A stretch of 64,000 nt of DNA from Sphingomonas sp. OK281 (GCF_900115295.1 NZ_FOVZ01000002.1:248001-312000); one strand, 5' to 3'. Shown: positions 7,642 through 18,058, counted from the first letter of the stretch. Notes: a model not told the origin generated them from the letters alone. Numbers and translations: made by a program.

Positions 7642-9354
7642 ATGGCCTTCACTCCAGCAACCACCGAACAGCGTTTCGTGCTCGACCATGTCGTCCGGAT
7701 CGGCGAGATCGCCCAGACCGAACGCTATGCCGCCGCCAGCGACGACGTCGTCGACGCGGTCCTCGAAGGCGTCGGCCAGTTGGCGGCCGGCGAATGGGCC
7801 CCGCTCAACCGCACCGGCGACACCGTCGGCGCAAAATGGACCCCCGACGGCGTCGTCATGCCCGACGGCTTCGCGCAGGCGTACAAGGATTACGTCGAGG
7901 GCGGCTGGGGCGGAATCGGCGTCGAGGAGGAATGGGGCGGGCAGGGCCTGCCGTTCGCGATCCAGACCGCGGTGCTCGACACGCTCGGCTCGGCCAACAT
8001 GGGCTTCGCGCTCTGCCCGACGCTGACCGTCGGCGCGATCGAGGCGCTCCAGCATCACGGGTCCCCTGAGCAGCAGGCGCTCTACCTCCCCCATCTCGCG
8101 ACCGGCGAATGGACCGGCACGATGAACCTCACCGAGCCGCAGGCCGGCTCCGACGTCGGCGCTCTCCGCGCGACCGCCACGCCGCTCGGCGACGGCAAGT
8201 GGTCGATCAAGGGCACCAAGATCTACATCTCGTTCGGCGATCACGACATGGCGCCGAACATCGTCCATCTCGTCCTCGCACGCACCCCCGGCGCTCCCGC
8301 GGGCACGAAGGGCATCTCGCTGTTCCTCGTCCCCAAATTCCGCCTTCAGGACGACGGCACGCCGGGCGACTTCAACGACGTCCGCGTCGTCTCGATCGAG
8401 CACAAGATGGGCCTCCACGCGTCGCCCACCTGCGTGCTGAGCTTCGGCGACAACGACGACTGCATCGGCGAGCTGATCGGCGCGGAGTTGGGCGGCATCC
8501 GCGCGATGTTCACGATGATGAACAATGCGCGGTTGAACGTTGGCCTCCAGGGCGTCCAGGTCGCCGAGGGGGCGACGCAGGGCGCCGTCGCCTACGCGCT
8601 TGACCGCGTGCAGTCCGCTCGCGCCGGCTCGCCGAGCAAGGACTCGGTCAAGATCGTCGAGCATCCCGACGTCCGCCGCATGCTCATGCGGATGAAGGCG
8701 CAGACCCAGGCGGCGCGCGCGCTTGTCTACTACGCGGCAGGGCAGGTCGACCGCGCCAACCTCGGCGACCGCGCCGCGCGCAACCGGCTCGAACTCGTCA
8801 CGCCGCTCGCCAAGGCGCACGGCACCGATCTCGGCAACGAGGTCGCGTCGCTCGGCATCCAGGTCCACGGTGGCATGGGCTATGTCGAGGAAACCGGCGC
8901 CGCGCAGTATTTCCGCGATGCCCGCATCACGCCGATCTACGAGGGCACCAACGGCATCCAGGCGGCGGACCTGGTCGGGCGCAAGCTGGGGTTGGATAAC
9001 GGCGGCGCGTTCGCCGCGCTGATCGCCGACATCCGCGCGGAAGCGAAGGACGAGCGCCTGCTCGCCCTGGTCGACGCCTGCGAAGCGATCGGACGCAAGC
9101 TCGCCACCGCGGACGCCGACGACAAGCTGGCGGCGAGCTATCCCTTCCTCACCATGTTGTCGGTCGCGACTTGCGGCTGGCTGATGGAGCGGCAGGGCGG
9201 CGTTGCCGGCACCGACGACTTCGGCCGGATGAAGACCGCAGCGGTGCGCTTCTACCTCGACCAGATCGTCCCCGAGGCAATGGGCCTCAACGCAGCGGCG
9301 AATGCGAGTTCGGCGGTGCTGTACTCGATCGAAGCGGACCTGTTCGCGGCATAA
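7642..9354 (+). CDS. Acyl-CoA dehydrogenase with C-terminal extension (DmdC-like)
   Basis: A 570-residue FAD flavoprotein that oxidises an acyl-CoA to the enoyl-CoA. At this length it belongs to the long branch with an extra C-terminal domain, which includes 3-methylmercaptopropionyl-CoA dehydrogenase, rather than the ~380-residue fatty-acid branch. GWGGIGVEEEWGGQGLP lies near residue 90, MNLTEPQAGSDVG near 160, and HGGMGYVEETGAAQYFRD near 410. The likely catalytic Glu is in PIYEGTNGIQ near residue 434. The start is ATG 7642. It is divergent from tsaC with 46 bases between starts. The substrate cannot be told from the sequence or its neighbours. Confidence 0.9.
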   Translation: MAFTPATTEQRFVLDHVVRIGEIAQTERYAAASDDVVDAVLEGVGQLAAGEWAPLNRTGDTVGAKWTPDGVVMPDGFAQAYKDYVEGGWGGIGVEEEWGGQGLPFAIQTAVLDTLGSANMGFALCPTLTVGAIEALQHHGSPEQQALYLPHLATGEWTGTMNLTEPQAGSDVGALRATATPLGDGKWSIKGTKIYISFGDHDMAPNIVHLVLARTPGAPAGTKGISLFLVPKFRLQDDGTPGDFNDVRVVSIEHKMGLHASPTCVLSFGDNDDCIGELIGAELGGIRAMFTMMNNARLNVGLQGVQVAEGATQGAVAYALDRVQSARAGSPSKDSVKIVEHPDVRRMLMRMKAQTQAARALVYYAAGQVDRANLGDRAARNRLELVTPLAKAHGTDLGNEVASLGIQVHGGMGYVEETGAAQYFRDARITPIYEGTNGIQAADLVGRKLGLDNGGAFAALIADIRAEAKDERLLALVDACEAIGRKLATADADDKLAASYPFLTMLSVATCGWLMERQGGVAGTDDFGRMKTAAVRFYLDQIVPEAMGLNAAANASSAVLYSIEADLFAA

Positions 9355-9441
9355 GCGAGGCCTGAAGAGCGTTCGTCGTCCGAGCGAAGGCTGACTGACG
9401 CTCTTACCGTCCGCACACGCGCACTTTCCCGGCGTCGGCAT

Positions 9442-9545
9442 CCACCCCGGCGGAGGCCGGGGCCCAATTGGGGGACGGTCGTGATCTGCGCGGTGCCCAG
9501 TTACATCCGACGTTCCAATTGGGCCCCGGCCTCCGCCGGGGTGGT
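9442..9545. repeat. Bipartite palindromic repeat, family F
   Basis: Arms CACCCCGGCGGAGGCCGGGG and its mirror flank CCAATTGG blocks and an asymmetric spacer. It is the free-standing sister of the copy inside tsaC, in the same orientation and with nearly the same spacer. Confidence 0.92.
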
Positions 9546-9602
9546 AGCTAGTGGGAAGGCGGTACAGGCTGTCGCGGAGTGGCACCCGGGCGGCCCCTAG
9601 CG

Positions 9603-9728
9603 ATCCTCCCCCGCAAGGGGGAGGTGGCACCGAAGGTGACGGAGGGGGAGGACGCGCGACGACGGTAAACCCTTACCGCCCCCTCCGTCTGGCAAGCGCC
9701 AGCCACCTCCCCCTTGCGGGGGAGGATC
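9603..9728. repeat. Bipartite palindromic repeat, family A
   Basis: ATCCTCCCCCGCAAGGGGGA and GGTGGCACCGAAGGTGACGG form the left arm. The right arm is CCCTCCGTCTGGCAAGCGCC plus CACCTCCCCCTTGCGGGGGA. Same family as 43, 36235 and 48904. Confidence 0.92.
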
Positions 9729-9770
9729 GATGTCCAGCGCCTCTCGGTCGCGACAGCGTCAAACCACGCC

Positions 9771-9863
9771 GTCATGCCGGGCTCGTTCCGGCATCCACCG
9801 TTCCGCAGATCCGAGAGCATTGAGAACGCAGAACGGTGGACCCCGGAACAAGCCCGGGGTGAC
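9771..9863. repeat. Bipartite palindromic repeat, family I (GTCATGCCGG type)
   Basis: Begins GTCATGCCGGGCTCGTTCCG with GCATCCACCGTTC, and ends GAACGGTGGACCCCGGAAC with AAGCCCGGGGTGAC. The inverted GTCA...TGAC ends and GAACGG/CCGTTC inner blocks pair across a ~40-base spacer. Confidence 0.85.
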
Positions 9864-9893
9864 GGAGCAAGCAGGGATGGCGCCCCTTTTCCC

Positions 9894-9960
9894 GTTCGCC
9901 CTGAGCGTAGTCGAAGGGCATGCCCAACTCGCAGGCGCTTCGACTTCGCTCAGGGCGAAC
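9894..9960. repeat. Inverted repeat, family H (GTTCGCCCTGAGCGTAGTCG type)
   Basis: GTTCGCCCTGAGCGTAGTCG with AAGGGC faces CTTCGACTTCGCTCAGGGCG with AAC. The spacer is about 20 bases. This element type is familiar from many sphingomonad intergenic regions (remembered, not checked). Confidence 0.85.
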
Positions 9961-10052
9961 GGGGGAGGGGGTGCTCCCTCTAGCGGCCCAGCACTCGACG
10001 TCCCTGCGCAACGAAAGGTAAGGGAGGGCAGAAATCTCTGAAAGCCCGACCG

Positions 10053-10871
10053 ATGTTCGACCTCGACGCCTATCTCCACCGCATCGCCATGCCCGCGCGG
10101 CCCACGCTCGACTCGATCGGCCTCGGCCGCCTGCAACACGCGCACCGCCTCGCCATCCCGTTCGAGGATCTCGACGTCGTCCTGGGCCGCGGCATCGCGA
10201 TCGACAGCACATCGGTCTTCGTCAAGCTCGTCACCGCCCGCCGCGGCGGCTATTGCTTCGAACATAACCGCCTCTTCCTCGACGCTCTCGCGGAACTCGG
10301 CTTCACCGCCCGCCCGCTGCTCGCCCGCGTCTGGTACGCGACGACCGACGTGCCGCCACCGCAGACCCACACCTTCGCGCTGGTCACGATCGACAGCCAG
10401 GACTGGATCGCCGACACCGGCTTCGGCGGCAGCTACACGCCCGTCCTCCCGCTCGCCGATGGCGCCGAGGCGACCGCCCCCGACGGCGCACGCTTCCGCC
10501 TCGAGGCGACCGAGCAAGGCTGGATGCTGCTCCGTAACGGCGATCCGATGACGACGGACGGCCGCGGATCGGGCGAGGGGTTCCAGCCGCAATACAGCTT
10601 CACGCTGGCGCAAGTGTTCGACGCCGATCTCGCGCTGTCGAACCACTGGACCTCGACCGCGCCGTCGAGCCGCTTCACGCATACGCCCATCGCCAGCATC
10701 GTCCTCCCGAACGGCTTCGCCTCGCTGATCGGGCGGAACTATCGCCGGCGCTCGGGGACGGATACGACGGTCGGCGAGATCACCGACCCGCGCGTGTACC
10801 GCATCCGCATGAGCCTGTTGTTCGGAATAGACCTGAGCGTCGAGGACGTCGCGGCGCTGGGATTGTTCTGA
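10053..10871 (+). CDS. Arylamine N-acetyltransferase
   Basis: Transfers acetyl from acetyl-CoA to aromatic amines or hydrazines through a cysteine intermediate. The catalytic triad can be placed at the classical spacing: C68 in RRGGYCFEHN, H106 in HTFALV and D121 in ADTGFGG. These nearly coincide with the positions in characterised bacterial NATs. IPFEDLDVVLGR near residue 31 is also typical. The length of 272 residues is normal. The gene stands alone after a long repeat block and is convergent with the GntR regulator. Its natural substrate in this organism is unknown. Confidence 0.95.
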   Translation: MFDLDAYLHRIAMPARPTLDSIGLGRLQHAHRLAIPFEDLDVVLGRGIAIDSTSVFVKLVTARRGGYCFEHNRLFLDALAELGFTARPLLARVWYATTDVPPPQTHTFALVTIDSQDWIADTGFGGSYTPVLPLADGAEATAPDGARFRLEATEQGWMLLRNGDPMTTDGRGSGEGFQPQYSFTLAQVFDADLALSNHWTSTAPSSRFTHTPIASIVLPNGFASLIGRNYRRRSGTDTTVGEITDPRVYRIRMSLLFGIDLSVEDVAALGLF

Positions 10872-11191
10872 AGCGCGGGCGTTGGTTCTGAACCGCGGAC
10901 TTCGGTTTCAGGCCCCAAGTCTGAAGCCCGTTTCTCACACCCCCACACCCCCACACCCCCATGCCCGTTCGTGCTGAGTAGCGACCGAGTAGCTCCGTCA
11001 GGAGCGTATCGAGTGCGCGTATCGAAGCATGGGTTCCACGCGCCAACCTGTCCTTCGATACGTCCTCTCGATACGCGGCTTCGCCACTACTCAATGACTA
11101 CTCAGGACGAACGGGGGAGGGGGAGTACGAACGAGAGAGGGTGAGGACAAACGCAAGGGGCAGAGGGGCGAAGGAAATTGCTCGCAGCGAC
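10872..11191. other. 320-bp intergenic region with tandem and inverted repeats
   Basis: No gene is supported. A short tandem of ACACCCCC-like units occupies about 10935-10960. A long inverted repeat (family K) occupies 10966-11114. The region separates the convergent acetyltransferase and GntR genes. Confidence 0.75.
10966..11114. repeat. Long inverted repeat, family K (CGTTCGTGCTGAGTAG type)
   Basis: Starts CGTTCGTGCTGAGTAGCGAC and ends ACTACTCAGGACGAACG. Inner blocks GTATCGAGTGCGCGTATCGA and TTCGATACGTCCTCTCGATA also pair. It resembles family H in carrying CTGAGTAG/CTACTCAG ends, but is longer. Confidence 0.78.
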
Positions 11192-11548
11192 TTAAGCCCG
11201 CTCGCGCTCCAGCAGATCATGCGCATCCAACCCCAGCAGATCGATATGCCCCAGAATCCGCGGCCACTGCGTCGTCACGAAATTCTCGCGCTCGGCCACC
11301 CGCAGCGCTTCCGCGGCCCCCGGCATCACGAACATCCCGACGCCGCGCCGCACCTCGACATAGCCGTCGTCCTGAAAGCTCTGATACGCCTTGGCGACGG
11401 TCAGCGGATTTGCGCCCTGCTCGGCCGCGAACGCGCGTACCGACGGCAATTGGTCGCCCGCACGGTAGTCGCCACGAAGAATCCCGGCGGCGATCGTGCT
11501 GCGGAGGCGGATATATACGGGGCTGTCGTCGCTGCTGAGCGCTGTCAT
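11192..11548 (-). CDS. Short GntR-family transcriptional regulator (YtrA type)
   Basis: A 118-residue regulator consisting of an N-terminal GntR winged helix plus a short tail. RLRSTIAAGILRGDYRAGDQLPSVRAFAAEQG spans residues about 15-46, and VAKAYQSFQDDGYVEVRRGVG completes the wing. The tail is too short for a FadR or HutC effector domain, which fits the YtrA class that often controls transporters or stress genes. It lies 37 bases downstream of a nitroreductase on the same strand, so the two are probably co-transcribed. A short palindrome overlaps its start codon and could be an autoregulatory operator. Confidence 0.9.
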   Translation of the reverse strand: MTALSSDDSPVYIRLRSTIAAGILRGDYRAGDQLPSVRAFAAEQGANPLTVAKAYQSFQDDGYVEVRRGVGMFVMPGAAEALRVAERENFVTTQWPRILGHIDLLGLDAHDLLERERA

Positions 11549-11565
11549 GCTGTTCTAATACAGCA
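11548..11565. promoter_or_regulatory. Candidate GntR operator (palindrome at start codon)
   Basis: TGCTGT and ACAGCA form an inverted repeat around TCTAAT, overlapping the GntR start codon. Read on the gene's own strand, a -10-like TATTAG lies inside it, so leaderless transcription is possible. The role is inferred from position only. Confidence 0.4.
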
Positions 11566-11585
11566 ATTAGCTCCAAAGTCGAGCC

Positions 11586-12161
11586 TCACGAGCCCCAATG
11601 CGATACCAGCCGTGCCATATCCGGGCGAGGCCGTTCGTCGAGCGCGCGCGACGGCGTGCCGATGAACATGAACCCCGCGATCCGCTCGGCCGCCGTCCCG
11701 AACGCGTCGCGCACCAAGTCCGAATAGGCCGGCCATCCCGTCAGCCAGCCGCCCGCAAATCCCTCCGCATGCACCGCGTGAAGCAGGTTCATGCACGCAG
11801 CCCCCGCCGAAAGCTCCTGCTCCCACACCGGAATCTTGCTCTCCTTCGGCGACGACAGCACGACCACTAGCGTCGGCGCCTGATGCGCGAACTGGTCAAG
11901 CGACTCGAGTTCGGTTCGCGACGCCGAAGGCCGTTCCGCCAGATACGCGTCCGTGATCAGCGTCGACAGCGCCGCGCGGTGTTCGTCACCCACGACGACG
12001 AACCGCCACGGCGCGAGCTTGCCGTGGTCGGGCGTCCGAGCCGCGATCTCGAGGATCGTCGCCAGCTGGTAGGAATCGGGGCCGGGCGCGATCAAATCGC
12101 GCGGCTTTCCCGAGCGGCGGGTGGCGAGCAGCGAGAGCGGCGTGGAGCGGTCGTTGAGCAT
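11586..12161 (-). CDS. Nitroreductase-family FMN oxidoreductase
   Basis: A 191-residue NAD(P)H-dependent flavoenzyme of the nitroreductase fold, YdjA-like in size. The start RRSGKPRDLIAPGPD and APWRFVVVGDEHRAAL match the FMN-binding pattern of this group. SAGAACMNLLHAVHAEGFAGGWLTG is the usual helix near the flavin and GTPSRALDERPRP is near the C-terminus. It precedes the GntR gene on the same strand and is divergent from the peptide transporter at 12279. Its natural substrate (quinone, nitroaromatic or flavin) cannot be told. Confidence 0.9.
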   Translation of the reverse strand: MLNDRSTPLSLLATRRSGKPRDLIAPGPDSYQLATILEIAARTPDHGKLAPWRFVVVGDEHRAALSTLITDAYLAERPSASRTELESLDQFAHQAPTLVVVLSSPKESKIPVWEQELSAGAACMNLLHAVHAEGFAGGWLTGWPAYSDLVRDAFGTAAERIAGFMFIGTPSRALDERPRPDMARLVSHWGS

Positions 12162-12209
12162 GCCCCGGCAGATAAGCCATGATGTGTGATATTTACAGGC
12201 CGAGCTTTG

Positions 12210-12233
12210 CCGTTAGGTTGCGCGCCATAACGG
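12210..12233. promoter_or_regulatory. Inverted repeat between divergent nitroreductase and POT genes
   Basis: CCGTTA and TAACGG are separated by 12 bases in a 117-base divergent intergenic region. The half-sites are short, so this is a weak candidate operator. Confidence 0.3.
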
Positions 12234-12278
12234 CCCCGCGTTCGACGGCGGCCAAGACGAGTATCAGGGAGCGTAAGA

Positions 12279-14072
12279 ATGGTGGACACCCCGACCGCGG
12301 ATACGCTGCGAGAGCCGGACATCACCCATATCAACCCGGCGTCCGGCGAAACCTGGTTCGGGCATCCCCGCCAGCTCGCGCGGCTGTTCACCACCGAAGC
12401 GTGGGAGCGGTTCGGCTATTACGGCATGCGCGCGCTGCTCACGCTGTACCTTACCAAGCATTTCGTGTTCGGCGACCGCGAGGCTACCGGGCTCTACGGC
12501 GGCTACACCGCGCTGGTGTATCTGACGCCGCTGGTCGGCGGCTATCTCGCGGACCAATATCTCGGCTCGAAGCGCGCGGTGAAGTTCGGCGCGATCATCA
12601 TGGCGCTCGGCTATCTGCTGCTCTGCTTCGGCGGCGAGACCGCCAAGCCGTACGCGACGATCGCCAACCAGCGCTATGCGATCGAAGTCGTTGACCAGGC
12701 CGATAGCGAAGTCCGCTATCTCGTCGACGGCGCGAACAAGCTGAAGATCAAGGGTAACGACGACGGCACCGTCTCGCTGCTCGCCCCCGACGGCTCGACC
12801 GCACGCACGGTGGAGAAGGGCGGCTTCGAATCGGGCGCCGAACGCAGCAGCTTCTACGTCACGATCATGCTGCTCGCGCTCTGCATGATCTCGGTAGGCA
12901 ACGGCTTCTTCAAGCCCAACATCTCGACGATGGTCGGCGAGCTCTACGCACAGGGCGATAAGCGCCGCGATGCCGGTTTCACGATCTTCTACATGGGGAT
13001 CAACCTCGGCTCGCTGTTCTCGCAGCTGCTCTGTCCGTTCCTCGCGGTCGCGGTCGGCTGGTGGGCGGGCTTCGGCCTCGCCGCGATCGGCATGCTCGCC
13101 TCGTGGACGCTGATCCAGTTCGACGGCGGCAAGCTCGACGGCTATGGCGAGCCCCCGGTCCGCACCGGTCCCGATCGCGCGCTCGGCATCTATGCTGCAG
13201 CGTTGCTCGGCATCCCGATTTTCTACCTGCTGTTCGTCAATTTGATGAACGCCGAGCCACCGGTGCCGGGGTCGGGGATCGTCGGCTATATCGTCTCGCT
13301 GTCGCTGATGGGCAAATTGCTGTTCGGCACGTTCCTGATCGCGGTGCCGGGCATCCTGATCTGGTCGTTCGTCAACGGCGAGCGTCGCGAGTTCCAGATG
13401 ATGCTCGCCGCCATGGTGCTGATCGTGTTCAACGTCGTGTTCTGGACGCTGTTCGAGCAGGCCGGCTCCTCGCTGACCCTGTTCGCGGATCGCAACACCG
13501 ACCTCAGCGTGTTCGGGCTGTTCAGCATCTCGGCCGGCCAGACGCAGTTCTTCAACGCGTTCTTCATCGTCGCCTTGGCGCCGGTGATGTCGATCCTGTG
13601 GACCAAGCTCGCCGCCAAGGGCCTGGAGCCGTCGATTCCCGTCAAGTTCGGCATCGCGCTGATCGGCGTCGGCGTCGGCTTCTTGTTCCTCGTCTGGGGC
13701 GCAAGCATGGTCGGGCCTTCGTTCAAGGTCGCGATCTGGTGGCTCGCCGGGCTGTATTTCATCCACTCGTTCGCCGAGCTCTGCATCTCGCCGGTCGGCC
13801 TCAGCATGATCACCAAGCTGTCGATCGCACGCGTCGTCGGGCTGATGATGGGCGTGTGGTTCCTGTCGATCTCGGTCGCGCAATATGTCGCCGGCGTCGT
13901 CGCACAGGTCGCGAGCGTCGAGACGGTCGGCGGGCAGGTGACCAATCTGAAGGTGAGTCTGGATACCTATGCCGGCGTGTTCTGGACCATCGGGCTCGTG
14001 TCCGCCGGGATCGGCGTCGTGCTGCTGCTGATCTCGCCGCTGATCAAGAAGTGGATGCACGGCGTTCAGTAA
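12279..14072 (+). CDS. Proton-dependent oligopeptide transporter (POT/PTR family)
   Basis: An inner-membrane MFS carrier importing di- and tripeptides with protons. The POT signature EAWERFGYYGMRALLTLYL (about residues 38-56) is intact, including the ExxER proton-coupling motif. GFTIFYMGINLGSLFSQLLCP near residue 235 is the second family motif. At 597 residues it is longer than E. coli DtpA. The extra length comes mainly from a soluble stretch at about 125-190 (IEVVDQADSEVRYLVDGANK and on) between early membrane segments, which is typical of the longer proteobacterial branch. A good GGGAGC lies before ATG 12279. A family-D repeat follows the stop. Confidence 0.94.
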   Translation: MVDTPTADTLREPDITHINPASGETWFGHPRQLARLFTTEAWERFGYYGMRALLTLYLTKHFVFGDREATGLYGGYTALVYLTPLVGGYLADQYLGSKRAVKFGAIIMALGYLLLCFGGETAKPYATIANQRYAIEVVDQADSEVRYLVDGANKLKIKGNDDGTVSLLAPDGSTARTVEKGGFESGAERSSFYVTIMLLALCMISVGNGFFKPNISTMVGELYAQGDKRRDAGFTIFYMGINLGSLFSQLLCPFLAVAVGWWAGFGLAAIGMLASWTLIQFDGGKLDGYGEPPVRTGPDRALGIYAAALLGIPIFYLLFVNLMNAEPPVPGSGIVGYIVSLSLMGKLLFGTFLIAVPGILIWSFVNGERREFQMMLAAMVLIVFNVVFWTLFEQAGSSLTLFADRNTDLSVFGLFSISAGQTQFFNAFFIVALAPVMSILWTKLAAKGLEPSIPVKFGIALIGVGVGFLFLVWGASMVGPSFKVAIWWLAGLYFIHSFAELCISPVGLSMITKLSIARVVGLMMGVWFLSISVAQYVAGVVAQVASVETVGGQVTNLKVSLDTYAGVFWTIGLVSAGIGVVLLLISPLIKKWMHGVQ

Positions 14073-14080
14073 CGCCAAAT

Positions 14081-14186
14081 TCCCCTCCCGCTTGCGGGAG
14101 GGGTTAGGGGAGGGCGCGACGTACGTACTGGCGTCCGGCCCGCGAGGCACGCCCCTCCCCCGACCCCTCCCGCAAGCGGGAGGGGA
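14081..14186. repeat. Bipartite palindromic repeat, family D (CCCCTCCCGCTTGCGGGAGG type)
   Basis: CCCCTCCCGCTTGCGGGAGG forms one hairpin and ACCCCTCCCGCAAGCGGGAG the other, with about 60 bases between. A sister copy at 61588 runs into the midA-like gene. This copy sits between convergent genes. Confidence 0.9.
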
Positions 14187-14191
14187 GGCCG

Positions 14192-15158
<967 letters not shown>

Positions 15159-15184
<26 letters not shown>

Positions 15185-16433
15185 GCGGAATCTCCTGAGC
15201 GCCGTTCCCGTGATCGGACCGCGCTGCGACGGAGATGGTAACGGCGGTGTCCATCGTCACGTTGCCGACGGTCCTAAACAGGTCGGGTATGGTCTCGACC
15301 GCGATGAGCAGACCCAGCACCTCGAGCGGGATGCCCATCGCCAGCGCCACCGGCGCGACCGACGCGACGAAGCTGATCGTGCCCGGTAGCGAGATCGATC
15401 CCATCGTCGTGATCGCCGCGGTCGCCACGCCCGCCGCCATCTGCCCCGGCCCGATCGGCAGCCCCAGCCAGTGCGCGACGTACAGCGCGACGGCCAGGTT
15501 CATCGCCGGGCTGGTCGCGCGGAACACCGCGACCGACAGCGGCAGGACGATCCCGGCGGTGGCGGGCGACGCACCGAGGTCGGTCGAGGCCTTCAACATC
15601 GCCGGCAGCGAGGCGAGCGACGACTGCGTGCTGATCGCCACCGCCTGCGCCGGCGCGACCGCACGCGCGAACCGGCCGAAACCGACCCGGCCGCCGATCA
15701 TCCCAATCGGATAGGCGGACAGCAGGACGATGAACCCGATCGCCGAGACGCAGACGATATAGTGCAGGAGCGCGCCGAACGCCGCCGTACCCGTGCGCGC
15801 ACCGACCCCGTAGGCGAGCGCGAAGATGCCGATCGGCGCCAGCTTCAGCACCCATTTGATGATGATCAACAGCGCGTCGACGACCGCCTGGAAGAAGCCG
15901 GTCAGCACGCGGCGACGATCGTCGGGCAGCTTCGTCACGGCAAACGCGAACGTCAGCGCGAAGACGGTGAGTGGCAGGAACGAATCGCTGGAGGCTGCGG
16001 CGACGATATTGGTCGGCACGATCGTGTCGAAGAACGCGCCGATCCCCGGCACCGGCCCGACCGGCGCGGCGCCGGTCAATGCGGCGCGCAGTGCAGTGGC
16101 GAGTCCGGCAGGCAGCGGGAACGCGTCGAGAATCAGCGGCGTGACCAGCGCGGACATGATCGTCGTGCTCCACAGGATGACGACGATCATCACCATTGCG
16201 CGTACGGTGATCCGCCCGGCGCGCGCGGCCTCGGTGGTCGCGCCGATCCCGGTCACGAGCAGCCCGACGACCAGCGGCACGATCACCATCTGCAACCCGT
16301 GCAGCCATGCAGAGCCAATCGGCTGCGTCACCGCCGTCGCCGCGATCGCGTTCGCCGGCGACCACGCCGCCGCGGCGATGCCGATCGCGATGCCGCCGAT
16401 CAGGGCGGCTAGGATCCGTGTAGTCTGCGACAT
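15159..16433 (-). CDS. Dicarboxylate/amino acid:cation symporter (DAACS family)
   Basis: A 424-residue inner-membrane carrier that couples uptake of C4-dicarboxylates or acidic amino acids to sodium or protons. About eight membrane helices are visible. The serine-rich re-entrant loop [13 protein letters not shown] (around 265-277) and the following helix-breaking GSISLPGT and [10 protein letters not shown] regions correspond to the family's substrate site. An N-terminal [18 protein letters not shown] is the first helix. It overlaps the downstream aldo/keto reductase start and is divergent from glmM with 69 bases between starts. Confidence 0.92.
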
Positions 16434-16502
16434 GCTCGCCCTTCGTGATGTACCGCGCTATCAAACGGATCGGACACCGATACGGGACGGAAAGCACGCG
16501 CG

Positions 16503-17843
16503 ATGGCAAGAAAATATTTCGGCACCGACGGCATTCGTGGCGCCACCAACGTCTCGCCGATGACCGCGGCGATGGCGATGAAGGTTGGCATGGCGGCTGG
16601 CGCGTATTTCCAGCGCGGCAATCACCGCCACCGTGTCGTGATCGGCAAGGATACGCGCCTGTCTGGCTACATGCTAGAATCCGCGCTGGTCGCAGGCTTC
16701 ACCAGCGTCGGCATGGACGTCGTGATGGTCGGTCCGATGCCGACGCCCGCGGTCGCGATGCTCACCCAGTCGATGCGCGCGGATATCGGCGTGATGATCT
16801 CCGCCAGCCATAACCCCTACGCCGACAATGGCATCAAGCTGTTCGGACCCGACGGCTACAAGCTGTCCGACGAAGCCGAAGCCGCCATCGAAACACTTAT
16901 TGATGGCGACGTGCCGCTCGTACCCTCGGACCAGATCGGCCGCGCGCGCCGGATCGACGATGCGCAGGGCCGCTACATCCATTTCGCCAAGTCCACCTTT
17001 CCCGAGAACCTTCGCCTCGACGGCATGCGGATCGTCATCGATTGCGCGAACGGCGCCGCGTACAAGGTCGCGCCCTCGGCGTTGTGGGAACTCGGCGCGG
17101 ACGTCGTCGCGATCGGCGTCACACCCAACGGCACCAACATCAACGACGGCGTCGGCTCGACCGCGCCGCAGACGCTCGCCGAGACGGTGGTCGCGAGCGG
17201 CGCGGACATCGGCATCGCGCTCGACGGCGACGCGGACCGCCTGATCGTGGTCGACGAGACCGGCACGATCGTCGATGGCGACCAGCTGATGGCGACGATC
17301 GCGGCAAGCTGGGCACGCCAGGGGCGGCTCGCCGGCGGTGGTCTGGTGGCGACGGTGATGTCGAACCTCGGCCTCGAACGCCATCTTGCGGCACAAGGCC
17401 TCGGGCTGGTCCGCACGCAGGTCGGCGATCGCCACGTGCTCGAGAAGATGCGCTCCAGCGGCTATAATGTCGGTGGCGAACAGTCGGGCCACATCATCCT
17501 GTCGGACTATGCGACGACCGGCGACGGCCTGGTCGCCGCGCTCCAGATCCTCGCGGAGGTAAAGCGCTCGGGCGCCCCCGCAGGCGAAGTGCTCCACCGG
17601 TTCGAACCCCTGCCGCAGTTGCTCAAGAACGTCCGGTTCGCTGGCGGCAAGCCGCTCGACGACGAGTCGGTGAAGGCAGTGATCGCGCAGGCCGATGCCG
17701 AACTCGCCGGCAAGGGGCGCCTCGTGATCCGCCCGTCCGGCACCGAACCCGTGATCCGCGTCATGGCCGAAGGCGACGACCCCGGCCAGGTCGAGCGCGT
17801 CGTCGACCGCATCTGCGACGCGGTACGGAAGGCCGCCGCCTGA
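16503..17843 (+). CDS. glmM: Phosphoglucosamine mutase
   Basis: Converts glucosamine-6-phosphate to glucosamine-1-phosphate, a step toward UDP-GlcNAc for peptidoglycan and lipid A (MurA, using UDP-GlcNAc, is also in this window). The 446 residues show the four-domain phosphohexomutase plan. It starts [10 protein letters not shown], has the phosphoserine loop [14 protein letters not shown] at about 100-113, the metal loop [11 protein letters not shown] at about 241-251, sugar loop [12 protein letters not shown], and phosphate-binding [12 protein letters not shown] near the end. It overlaps the next small gene by one base (TGATG). Confidence 0.97.
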   Translation: MARKYFGTDGIRGATNVSPMTAAMAMKVGMAAGAYFQRGNHRHRVVIGKDTRLSGYMLESALVAGFTSVGMDVVMVGPMPTPAVAMLTQSMRADIGVMISASHNPYADNGIKLFGPDGYKLSDEAEAAIETLIDGDVPLVPSDQIGRARRIDDAQGRYIHFAKSTFPENLRLDGMRIVIDCANGAAYKVAPSALWELGADVVAIGVTPNGTNINDGVGSTAPQTLAETVVASGADIGIALDGDADRLIVVDETGTIVDGDQLMATIAASWARQGRLAGGGLVATVMSNLGLERHLAAQGLGLVRTQVGDRHVLEKMRSSGYNVGGEQSGHIILSDYATTGDGLVAALQILAEVKRSGAPAGEVLHRFEPLPQLLKNVRFAGGKPLDDESVKAVIAQADAELAGKGRLVIRPSGTEPVIRVMAEGDDPGQVERVVDRICDAVRKAAA

Positions 17844-18058
17844 TGCTCGAAATGCGCCCCGCCTGCGAACGCTGCGCCACCGACCTTCCCGCCGATGCAC
17901 CGGGCGCGTTCATCTGCTCGTTCGAATGCACCTTCTGCGCGGAATGCGCCGACGCGCTCGACGAGCGGTGTCCGAATTGCGGCGGCGAATTGCTCGACCG
18001 CCCGACGAGGCTCGGCGAGGCGCCACCGCAAAAGCCGGCGGGTGGGCGGCGGCACTAG
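17843..18058 (+). CDS. DUF1272 small zinc-ribbon protein
   Basis: A 71-residue protein with Cys pairs CERC, CSFEC-TFCAEC and CPNCGG, matching the DUF1272 pattern of two interleaved zinc-binding knuckles. The C-terminal 20 residues are basic and proline-rich, and look disordered. Its ATG shares a base with the glmM stop, so it is translationally coupled to glmM. The function is unknown, and its position gives only a loose hint of a link to amino-sugar or envelope metabolism. Confidence 0.88.
   Translation: MLEMRPACERCATDLPADAPGAFICSFECTFCAECADALDERCPNCGGELLDRPTRLGEAPPQKPAGGRRH

Larger units (their letters stand above)
9355..10052. other. 698-bp repeat-filled intergenic region
   Basis: No gene is supported here. 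Four different palindromic repeat families lie one after another: F at 9442-9545, A at 9603-9728, I at 9771-9863 and H at 9894-9960. Only short unique spacers separate them. The last 80 bases before the acetyltransferase gene carry AGGTAAGGGAGGGCAG but no clear promoter. The region looks like a landing site where repeats accumulated. Confidence 0.8.

Noticed and set aside
6910..9630. A 906-codon open frame on the minus strand opposite the acyl-CoA dehydrogenase
   Set aside because: It is the codon-position shadow of a high-GC gene. Its sequence is Arg/Asp/Gly-rich with no family pattern, while the plus strand encodes a clear enzyme.
12264..14150. A 628-codon minus-strand frame opposite the POT transporter
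   Set aside because: It mirrors the transporter gene exactly and is rich in His, Asp, Gln and Arg, the usual product of reading hydrophobic codons in reverse.
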